The notes beneath the pieces were generated by a model. That model had not been told where the DNA came from. It ran no database searches and was given only the letters and a program-made list of their open reading frames with translations. The position numbers were made by a program, and so were the translations under genes. 24,436 nucleotides of DNA from an uncultured Sutterella sp. (GTDB taxonomy: Bacteria > Pseudomonadota > Gammaproteobacteria > Burkholderiales > Burkholderiaceae_F). The DNA lies in contig UQUR01000014.1 in assembly GCA_900544345.1 (NCBI GenBank), positions 1 to 24,436 on the forward strand, given 5' to 3'. Of this stretch, positions 8,297 to 14,621 are shown piece after piece; position 1 is the stretch's first letter; each line of letters opens with the position of its first letter.

Positions 8297-8778
8297 TTAA
8301 TCGATTTGTTCGGACAATTCCTGAGATGATTTCAAAACACCTTCCAGTACTTTATCAGCGACCTTTTGAGAAAAATCATCAGGCAGAATTTTAGAAACGG
8401 ACTCACAAGCCGACGGAACACTCTGAAGCAACAAACCGATGACTTCTTTTGCCTCACTTTCTTCAATTCCAGCCAATGCTGCAGTTCTGACAAAATGACT
8501 AAGATTAATTCGATCCATCCGATAGTGCCTGCGCTTTCCTTCCCGAGCCATTGCAAATTTTAATTTTTGCAATTTCAGCTGATGAACTCCGTTGCCAACA
8601 GCCGGCCATGTCGAAACGATGTCATAAAACTTACTCAGGCGGTAGTTTCCATGAGGCAAAAGATTGATACTGAAATTTTTTGCATGACCGTCTGTTGCCC
8701 TTAAAAGCCAGAAAAAAACTAATACAGATAAAAACCTCAAAGAATCTTCATCCAGATGGAATTAACTTTTTGTTTCAC
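8297..8778 (-). pseudogene. hipA: hipA toxin gene with large internal deletion
   Basis: The C-terminal ~147 residues match HipA serine/threonine kinases: VFFWLLRATDGHAKNFSI contains the catalytic loop (Asp equivalent to E. coli D309), and YRLSKFYDIVSTWP contains the Mg-binding Asp. A full HipA is about 440 residues. The proper hipA start is visible as GTG at 8778, 2 bases after the hipB stop and 8 nt after GGAG. It reads MKQKVNSIWMKIL and stops at 8737-8739; IWM matches the start of HipA (E. coli: LVTWMN). So roughly 280 codons are missing and the two ends are joined out of frame near 8740-8760. The C-terminal piece can only start at a TTG (8740). Without the N-terminal lobe and ATP loop it should be inactive as a kinase. 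Confidence 0.85.
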
Positions 8779-8780
8779 CG

Positions 8781-9029
8781 CTACCACTCCGTATCCACTA
8801 TATCTTTTTGTTTAACAGCTAAGCGAATCTCCAGTCCCAAAACAGAGACCCATCGCATTAGCTGATCAAAACTCATATCTTCTGGATGATTTTCCAAATA
8901 CGACACCCTGGATTGGCAAATACCAACTTTTTGAGCAAAATCCACCTGCGAAATATTTTTTGATTTTCTATAGCTTTTTAATAAAGTGCCTAACTGCTTA
9001 CTCAAATAAATTGTTGTCTGGTTTACCAT
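8781..9029 (-). CDS. hipB: HipB-like XRE antitoxin/repressor
   Basis: This 82-residue helix-turn-helix protein (from ATG at 9029) has the HipB layout: LGTLLKSYRKSKNISQVDFA leads into the recognition helix segment GICQSRVSYLENHPEDMSFD, then a short dimerisation tail ending in KQKDIVDTEW. HipB normally neutralises HipA and represses its own operon. The 9029 start is chosen over ATG at 9041 because GGAG lies 7 nt upstream and the longer start would fall inside an operator. It is intact although hipA next to it is deleted, so it may survive as a stand-alone repressor. Confidence 0.88.
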   Translation of the reverse strand: MVNQTTIYLSKQLGTLLKSYRKSKNISQVDFAQKVGICQSRVSYLENHPEDMSFDQLMRWVSVLGLEIRLAVKQKDIVDTEW

Positions 9030-9031
9030 AA

Positions 9032-9050
9032 ATATCTCCATTAAAGATAT
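9032..9050. promoter_or_regulatory. hipB operator O1 (palindrome)
   Basis: The arms ATATCT and AGATAT are separated by 7 nt. It overlaps the hipB ribosome binding site, so a bound repressor could block both transcription and early translation. It shares the TATCT core with the two other palindromes upstream. Confidence 0.6.
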
Positions 9051-9054
9051 TTTG

Positions 9055-9083
9055 ATAATATCTCAGATAGAGATAAATTACAA
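9055..9083 (-). promoter_or_regulatory. hipBA promoter with operator O2 in the spacer
   Basis: On the minus strand TTGTAA (9078-9083), an exact 17-nt spacer and TATTAT (9055-9060) form a good sigma70 promoter. The perfect inverted repeat TATCTC-AGATA-GAGATA (9059-9075) lies in the spacer and over the edge of the -10, the classic place for a repressor. HipB of E. coli also binds inverted repeats with a TATCC core in its own promoter. Confidence 0.7.
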
Positions 9084-9085
9084 AT

Positions 9086-9100
9086 ATCTCCTATGGAGAT
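9086..9100. promoter_or_regulatory. hipB operator O3 (palindrome)
   Basis: The palindrome ATCTCC-TAT-GGAGAT has perfect 6-bp arms. It lies just upstream of the -35 and shares the ATCTC half-site with O2. Together the three sites span 9032-9100. Confidence 0.6.
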
Positions 9101-9130
9101 TTTTAATGAACTGCATCCTAATTCTTAAGG

Positions 9131-9247
9131 TCATTTTATTTTGACGACGCCGTTGACGCTGTCTTTGTTTAGGTTCAGGCTTAAATAAATCGATTTTTCC
9201 TCAATTCCGAAGAGCTCTTCAAAATCCTGCTCCCGATTAAGAGCCAT
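9131..9247 (-). pseudogene. short coding remnant, unidentified
   Basis: A 38-codon frame starts MALNREQDFEELFGI and ends KDSVNGVVKIK before a TGA at 9131-9133. The composition is protein-like and the frame stays open upstream to a TAA about 10 codons earlier, so it may be the tail of an older gene. No ribosome site is clear. The rest of 9101-9416, between the hip promoter and the MATE gene, holds no other supported gene and no clear terminator. Confidence 0.25.
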
Positions 9248-9416
9248 GGTTAAGTTAACGAAGTACTTAGGAAAAACTTACCCCTATGATTCAAAGCATC
9301 GAAGTGAGTTCAATGAAACTGCCGAGCGCTGACTCAGATTCTACAAAGCGAAATTTTTATCTAGGCGTACTCGTTTAAAGCGCTCCGCTATATCCAGACG
9401 AATATCTATTTAAGAT

Positions 9417-10763
9417 TCAATCTTTTTTGCTTTCCTTCGCAATAGCGATCCGATTGTCCAACTCTTTTCTGAAGTGCCACAAGAAAAAACCGCAGACAAA
9501 AAATGCGCCGACTTCTGCTAAGGGCTGTGCACACTGAACCCCTAAAAGACCGATTTGAGAAGGCAAAAAGAAAATCAAGGGCAGGAAAAAAAGACCTTGA
9601 CGGGAGGAAGCTAAGAGCGTTCCGATTGCAGCGCGTCCCAAGACCTGATAAGACATGTTGCCGATAACGTTAACCGGAATGATAATCGCGGCAAGGCAAT
9701 GAAGTTTTAGGGCTAAAACACCGATAGCCAACACTTCGGGGTCATCGGTTTCAAAAAAGGCAACGATTTCTTCGGCAAAAATGAAACCTACTGCGCCCAG
9801 GCAAATCATCATCAAGGTACCAATACCGATGGTAGTATCCAGTGCGGCTTTAGCCCGAGTAAAAAGTTTTGCACCCCAGTTGTAGCCCAAAACTGGTTGA
9901 AAGCCTTGACCGAGACCAATCAAAAAAGCGTTTGTGATCATCATCACTCGCCCCACAATACTCATGGCAGCCACTCCCGCATCGCCGTATTGTCCGGCCA
10001 TAAGATTTAAAGCAGAAGCAGCGACCGCTCCCAAACCATTTCGGGTTAAAGAGGGCATACCGTTTTTAAAAATTGAGGCGTAAAGAAGAGGATTTTTAGA
10101 AATAAAACTCCAGTGCATCTGAAGTGTTCCCTTGCCTCGTAAATAGTGCGTGAGCAAAATTGCAAAGGAAATAGCTTGGCAAAGCGCGGTTGCCCAAGCT
10201 GCGCCGGCAATGCCCCAATCAAAAACAAAAATAAAAACGGGACAAACCGCGATGTTGAGCAGACCGCCCAGGCCTAAACCCACCATACCGACAAGCGCCA
10301 GCCCCTCGGAGCGCAGAAGATTATTTAAGGTGTAAGAGGCTGCCATAAAGGGCGCAGAAAACAAAATCACTTCACCATAGGTAACGGCATAAGGCAAAAT
10401 CGTATCAGTTGCCCCCATGGCAAACATAAAGCTTTCTATAAAAAGAAAGCCAATGAGAGAAAAGACTAACGCAAAAACTAAACACAGAAAAAGCCCGGAA
10501 GAGGCCAAGGCGTTCGACCTCACATAGTCTTGTGCGCCCAGTAGCCTTGATGTTTGAGAAGCGCACCCCTGCCCGATCATGATGCCAATTGCCTGAATAA
10601 TGGTTTGAAGGGCAAAGACCACACCCATAGCACCCACGGCAGAAGTGCCAAGGTATGAAACATAATAAGTAGAAGCCGTGTTATAAAGCGCCGTCACCAG
10701 CATCGAGAGCATTGTGGGGATGCCCAATTCAATAACCAATCGACTAACCGGCTCTTCGGTCAT
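9417..10763 (-). CDS. MATE-family efflux transporter
   Basis: At 448 residues with about twelve membrane segments, this protein fits the multidrug and toxic compound extrusion family, which expels cationic compounds using a sodium or proton gradient. The first helix reads LVIELGIPTMLSMLVTALYN, and the second half repeats the plan (NGMPSLTRNGLGAVAASALN), ending with a short charged tail. The ATG at 10763 is the first ordinary start but has no ribosome site. The frame stays open upstream, and 14 codons earlier an ACG (10803-10805) sits 6 nt after AAGGAG. That would add SKAPTDANRIYRK, the kind of leader many MATE proteins have before TEEPV. The true start may therefore be the ACG. It is downstream of the defence-like operon but separated by 112 bp. 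Confidence 0.92.
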   Translation of the reverse strand: MTEEPVSRLVIELGIPTMLSMLVTALYNTASTYYVSYLGTSAVGAMGVVFALQTIIQAIGIMIGQGCASQTSRLLGAQDYVRSNALASSGLFLCLVFALVFSLIGFLFIESFMFAMGATDTILPYAVTYGEVILFSAPFMAASYTLNNLLRSEGLALVGMVGLGLGGLLNIAVCPVFIFVFDWGIAGAAWATALCQAISFAILLTHYLRGKGTLQMHWSFISKNPLLYASIFKNGMPSLTRNGLGAVAASALNLMAGQYGDAGVAAMSIVGRVMMITNAFLIGLGQGFQPVLGYNWGAKLFTRAKAALDTTIGIGTLMMICLGAVGFIFAEEIVAFFETDDPEVLAIGVLALKLHCLAAIIIPVNVIGNMSYQVLGRAAIGTLLASSRQGLFFLPLIFFLPSQIGLLGVQCAQPLAEVGAFFVCGFFLWHFRKELDNRIAIAKESKKD

Positions 10764-10811
10764 TTTTCGGTAGATGCGATTGGCATCAGTAGGTGCCTTT
10801 GACGTTTTATG

Positions 10812-10817
10812 CTCCTT
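10812..10817 (-). promoter_or_regulatory. ribosome binding site pointing to a non-ATG start
   Basis: AAGGAG on the minus strand is followed after CATAAA by ACG in the MATE reading frame. No ATG, GTG or TTG lies at a suitable distance, so this site decides for an ACG start or marks a mutated ATG. Confidence 0.5.
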
Positions 10818-10875
10818 TGTAATTAAAAAGCCAATTAATTCAATTTAGGTATACCAAGATTTATCTTCCATGACT

Positions 10876-11850
10876 TTACCCAAAATTTATAGAAGGGCGT
10901 GATTCTTTCCATTGTAATTGATAACCGGTTCGTTGAACATCTCTTTCGCCGATGCCAAACTTATAAAAACCAACTTTCTCAAACAAAATATCCATCCCTC
11001 CGATTTTGCTATAGATGACACAAGGACAACTCTCAAATGACTGGTATTGACCTTGTTTGGTTGTTTTCATTGTCTCAATGATAGTTGGAATATCTATTAC
11101 TGAAAGCTCTTCTTTCAAAAGATCAATTAAGCTTTTACTTGCCACAATAAGTGAGTCCGGCATATCCTCAACAGGCAATTTAAAAATTTTTCGAGCATCC
11201 TCTCTTGTTATAGGATTCTCGTGTGTTCCCCATTTTCCTGTAAGCAAATCCACTGTCTTAGACAATGCGTCCCCTGAAAGTTTTTCTGATAAAAATTCAG
11301 TCGCAAAACGCCGAATCTGTTTATGAGCCCTGAGAGCCTGTCCAAACGCTATCGGATCACCTTGATTAATTATTTTTTTAATTATTTCCGCTCTATCTGA
11401 AGCCGGGATCTTTGTTTCAAAAAATAGAGACCTTAGATCCTCTACGCTTACCGGCGTTTGGAATGACTTACCAGCAAAAGAAGTAATTGTGGGATCAATG
11501 GGACTTAATATCGCTCCTGGAGTCATCCAAATTTTATTTGAAGCTAATGACAACAATGTTCCAGAGCTCATTGCTTTTATCGGCACAATAACTTGAAAAT
11601 CTAAAGTGAATTCTTTCAATAAAGCCCCTATTGCACGTGCAGCCGGCTGATTACCTCCATATGTGTGTAAGAGAAGAACTAATTTAGAAATTTTTCCATC
11701 TGGGAAGCTAGCAACAATACGCTCCAAGTGTTTTTCAAAAACACCTATCATTTCATGATTAATGGATCCTGAAAGATCAACCATTGAGAGTAAAATAGAA
11801 TCAGGAATAATCCTTTGAATATCCTCAACTAATTTTTCCACATCATTCAT
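10876..11850 (-). CDS. Clp-fold serine protease, SDH family
   Basis: This 324-residue soluble protein has the motifs of the SDH/SppA-related Clp-fold serine proteases: LLLHTYGGNQPAARA (59-73) with the Gly65-Gly66 oxyanion loop, IKAMSSGTLLSLA (91-103) with the probable nucleophile Ser95, LSPIDPTI (115-122), and KWGTHENPITREDA (206-219), whose His210 matches the family THxxPIT signature. There is no signal peptide or membrane segment, so it acts in the cytoplasm. Residues 255-324 form an extra tail of unknown role. It is last of a four-gene operon, overlaps the preceding gene by 8 bp (ATGAATGA) and has AAGGAC before its ATG. In this context it is a candidate effector that cuts a host or phage protein. 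Its target is unknown. Confidence 0.85.
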   Translation of the reverse strand: MNDVEKLVEDIQRIIPDSILLSMVDLSGSINHEMIGVFEKHLERIVASFPDGKISKLVLLLHTYGGNQPAARAIGALLKEFTLDFQVIVPIKAMSSGTLLSLASNKIWMTPGAILSPIDPTITSFAGKSFQTPVSVEDLRSLFFETKIPASDRAEIIKKIINQGDPIAFGQALRAHKQIRRFATEFLSEKLSGDALSKTVDLLTGKWGTHENPITREDARKIFKLPVEDMPDSLIVASKSLIDLLKEELSVIDIPTIIETMKTTKQGQYQSFESCPCVIYSKIGGMDILFEKVGFYKFGIGERDVQRTGYQLQWKESRPSINFG

Positions 11851-12610
11851 TTCTCTGTCCTTGCAAAACCTTATTGATTTTTAAGACCTTTTGTTCTTCA
11901 CGACTAGGAATTAGCTCAACTTTCAAACCTATTCGTTTTAATTCTCGGTAATACATCCAATAGTCGAAACTGCCCGCCCCTCTTAACAAAAAACTAACAA
12001 AATCTTCAGGCTTACCCAATCCAGAAAATACTTTGATTATGCGAAGCAATTTATCTTTAAGTTCTAACTCTCTTTTTCTTGCCCCCAACCCAAGGGAGGA
12101 GGGAATATATTTTTCGATTTCTTCTTCTATGCTTGATAATAGGTTTGGATCATAATCAACCACGCTTTGAAAAAAAGCTCTTAACTCAGTCAACTCTGCT
12201 AAGTTGATACATCGACGATTTGAGTTGAGGAAAATGTCTGGATATCCATGACCTGATAACGTCGCATCAATTGATGACAAGGCTCCCATTCTGGTCATGT
12301 AAATTTTTTCAGCTCCCAAGGATAAAACTGTCCCTAAACTACCCAAACGAGCAGGAACAATAACCTCATAGTGTCGATTGTTATTCTGAAGGTGACTGAC
12401 AAGATCCAGTGCTTCATCAACTTGATAGCAAGACGTTGACAAAAAAAGAATCGGTGTCAGTAAGGGGTCCATTGCCATCAGTTCAGATCTGATAGAGTCC
12501 AATCTTTTTACTGACACAGATTGAAAAGGTTCTCTATCGCAAACAACGACAACAGATTTACCGAATAAATTCTCCAACTCACTTCTTTTATCCATTTCAG
12601 CCTTAGTCAC
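11843..12610 (-). CDS. degenerate Clp-fold protease homologue, SDH family
   Basis: This 255-residue protein is a sequence relative of the downstream gene: YEVIVPARLGSLGTVLSLGA (81-100) aligns with the nucleophile region there, keeping a Ser (Ser91) before LGT, and LSSIDATL (111-118) aligns with SPIDPTI. However, the oxyanion Gly-Gly is replaced (FLSTSCYQVDEA, 56-67), and the region that should hold the THxxPIT histidine reads SGLGKPEDFVSFLLR. I infer a pseudoprotease or regulatory partner of the active copy. The start is GTG at 12610, overlapping the RloB-like stop by 8 bp, with GAGG 7 nt upstream; an ATG five codons later is possible. It overlaps the next gene by 8 bp. Confidence 0.8.
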   Translation of the reverse strand: MTKAEMDKRSELENLFGKSVVVVCDREPFQSVSVKRLDSIRSELMAMDPLLTPILFLSTSCYQVDEALDLVSHLQNNNRHYEVIVPARLGSLGTVLSLGAEKIYMTRMGALSSIDATLSGHGYPDIFLNSNRRCINLAELTELRAFFQSVVDYDPNLLSSIEEEIEKYIPSSLGLGARKRELELKDKLLRIIKVFSGLGKPEDFVSFLLRGAGSFDYWMYYRELKRIGLKVELIPSREEQKVLKINKVLQGQRNE

Positions 12611-13217
12611 AACCTAACCTCAATATCTCAGACACCAAATTAAAAACCGTTGTTAATCCCGACTGATTGGGCCATTCGTGTTCAAACCGTTGGATTGCTT
12701 GCGCTCGTTGTACCGCTTGATGAATAGCAGTCAGCGGGAAATCCCTATCATTTAATGACTTATCGTAATCTAATAGGTAGCGCTCTAATCGTTCATTACA
12801 TACCTTGGGCGTGATACTGCCTTTGAAGTGTTCAAAATGTAGGAGTAACCAAAATTCAAAATTTGGATTACTCAAAGCCAGACCGTGTTTAGGATGACTG
12901 TCTGCCCATTTTTTCACTTCAAATAACTGCACCTCCGGCCATTGATCTCTATCAACAACAATCCAAGCTTGATCTTGTCCTTGAAGGGGGTGAGAGCGCA
13001 GGAATTCTTTCATCTTGCGAAGAACGTTTTTAGGTGAGCTGTGATGCTTACTCCTAATCGACTTAATCGTAATTAAAGGACAATATTTCTGGAGATTGGA
13101 GAAATAATCCAATTCTGTTGAATCCCCTTCCATCGCAATAACAAATCGAGGTTTTAAGGAATACTGTGGCTCACCTCGTCTGTATCTTTCCCTCATTAAA
13201 CATTGCTTTTTATTCAT
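12603..13217 (-). CDS. RloB-like Toprim-type nuclease
   Basis: This 204-residue protein matches the RloB/AbiLii group. A Toprim-like acidic start FVIAMEGDSTELDYF (25-39) carries Glu30 and Glu35, followed by the metal-binding VVDRDQ (87-92; Asp89, Asp91), and the family signature SNPNFEFWLLLHF (116-128). Toprim nucleases of this kind work with an AAA ATPase in the RloAB/AbiL, PARIS and OLD/Gabija groups of phage defence. It follows the ATPase gene with an 8-bp overlap (ATGAATAA), strongly suggesting coupled translation and a fixed protein ratio. Whether it cuts DNA or RNA is not visible. Confidence 0.85.
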   Translation of the reverse strand: MNKKQCLMRERYRRGEPQYSLKPRFVIAMEGDSTELDYFSNLQKYCPLITIKSIRSKHHSSPKNVLRKMKEFLRSHPLQGQDQAWIVVDRDQWPEVQLFEVKKWADSHPKHGLALSNPNFEFWLLLHFEHFKGSITPKVCNERLERYLLDYDKSLNDRDFPLTAIHQAVQRAQAIQRFEHEWPNQSGLTTVFNLVSEILRLGCD

Positions 13218-14535
13218 AGGCCGAAGTCCAGCTTCCGTTTACAACACAGCAACCTAATATATTGGGCAGTCCTCCTAAACGACCTTCCATATAGGCCTTG
13301 CGAATGTTTTTATCTTTGCGTAAACCTTCGTAGTCACTAAAAGAATAAAGACGTGTTTCCCCCTCTCGGTTTCTTTCCGTGACCCATAGTTCATCTCTTC
13401 TGAAAACGTCCTGATCCATCAAAGAAATATCGTGAGTGGTAAAAATCATTTGAGCTCGAGATTGTGACTCACAAACCGAAAGGAAATTTTCAATCAGTGT
13501 TCTAGTTAATAATGGATGCAGACTTCTGTCTAATTCATCAAAAATAAAGACATCCTCAGACCGAGCGTTGGTCAATTGGAAAAACGCTGGAATAAGATTA
13601 ATTAATCGATTATTTCCATCGGACTCTTCATGCAAACCAAATAAGATCCTCTGTCCGTTTGAATTAACGTGAGAAGCGGCTAAACGTTTAGCTATCAAAC
13701 TTCCCTTTTGTTTTGTAATCACGTAGATCTGTGACTTTTGTCGATATGTTACAGATTGATCTTCCTGAATCATGGACAATAACGACTCTTTTTCTTTTTC
13801 ATCATGAAGAACCATGTCTAAGTCAATTAGCTGACCTTCCAAATGATCAATACCAGTATCCAATCTTCGAAGCATTTTCGACATAGATTTAGAAAGTGGA
13901 TTTGATTCATTTAGGAGCTCGTCGACAGGTACAAAACGACTTACTGGTGTAATAATTTGCAAACGACTTCTAAACCAATCATAAACAGGTTTAAAAACCT
14001 CAATTTTTTGCCAAACAGAGTTTGTCAAAAACAGAATATTCTCACGAGTTCCCTGGGCAACAAATTCAAGAATTTCATTCTTCTTGAAGGATACTAACTG
14101 GATATCGGAACCATTTCTTTGAAATAAAACTTTGTTCGATGAAGTGTTAACTTCCTGAAGCTTTTCGGATAAAACAGTCCTTGAATCCACAGCAAAGCTA
14201 TATTCATAAAGCCGATCTTCAATCAATAAGGAAAATTCGAATTCAGTCGGTTCACTAGCCATTGCCTCATCTAACCTGAAAGTTGAGCGAGCAATAGACA
14301 AATCCGGCGCAAGTCCCTGAACAACAAAGTTTTGAACAAATGCTAATGCTTTAACAAAGTTAGACTTCCCTGAAGCGTTACCGCCATAAATTGCAGCAAT
14401 GGGAAGAATTTTCATACGAAATTTCTTTACTGCAGGCACACGATCGCTATGTTGTCGTTCCGATGTCCCTACCATCGTAAAAGTTGTTTTTTCTTTAAAA
14501 GAAAGAAAATTTTTTACAGAAAAAGAGACTAACAT
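13210..14535 (-). CDS. RloA-like AAA/SMC-type ATPase
   Basis: This ATPase has 441 residues from ATG at 14535, chosen because GGAG and AAAGG precede it; the frame extends to an ATG at 14571 without a ribosome site. The N-terminus FSVKNFLSFKEKTTF and the Walker A GGNASGKS (51-58) are typical of AAA_15/AAA_21 ATPases. A signature-like LHEESDGNNRLINL lies at 301-314, Walker B with catalytic Glu is VFIFDELDRSLHP (329-341), and the switch THD is at 367-369. The C-terminal GRLGGLPNILG (418-428) is characteristic of RloA-type proteins. The ABC-like head without a coiled coil suggests a sensor that controls the nuclease encoded next to it. It is the first gene of the operon. The AT content is higher than in the flanking housekeeping genes, hinting at horizontal acquisition. 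Confidence 0.88.
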   Translation of the reverse strand: MLVSFSVKNFLSFKEKTTFTMVGTSERQHSDRVPAVKKFRMKILPIAAIYGGNASGKSNFVKALAFVQNFVVQGLAPDLSIARSTFRLDEAMASEPTEFEFSLLIEDRLYEYSFAVDSRTVLSEKLQEVNTSSNKVLFQRNGSDIQLVSFKKNEILEFVAQGTRENILFLTNSVWQKIEVFKPVYDWFRSRLQIITPVSRFVPVDELLNESNPLSKSMSKMLRRLDTGIDHLEGQLIDLDMVLHDEKEKESLLSMIQEDQSVTYRQKSQIYVITKQKGSLIAKRLAASHVNSNGQRILFGLHEESDGNNRLINLIPAFFQLTNARSEDVFIFDELDRSLHPLLTRTLIENFLSVCESQSRAQMIFTTHDISLMDQDVFRRDELWVTERNREGETRLYSFSDYEGLRKDKNIRKAYMEGRLGGLPNILGCCVVNGSWTSAYE

Positions 14536-14584
14536 TACCTTTACTCCAAAAAGTAAAGGGAATTTTAACATATTTCTACTTTTA

Positions 14585-14601
14585 AAGAGATTTTTTCTCT
14601 T
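14585..14601. repeat. short inverted repeat between pepP and the ATPase operon
   Basis: The arms AAGAGA and TCTCTT have a 5-nt loop, in the 86-bp AT-rich gap. There is no proper T-run on the minus strand, so it is at best a weak terminator for the aminopeptidase transcript. It may instead lie in the operon promoter: TTGCCA upstream is a possible -35, with no clear -10. Confidence 0.35.
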
Positions 14602-14621
14602 ATTTTGGCAAATAGAAGTAA

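Noticed and set aside
13210..14535. Calling the ATPase-nuclease pair PARIS (AriA/AriB)
   Set aside because: The nuclease has the RloB signature SNPNFEFWLLLHF and the ATPase the RloA tail, so AbiL/RloAB is the better relative.
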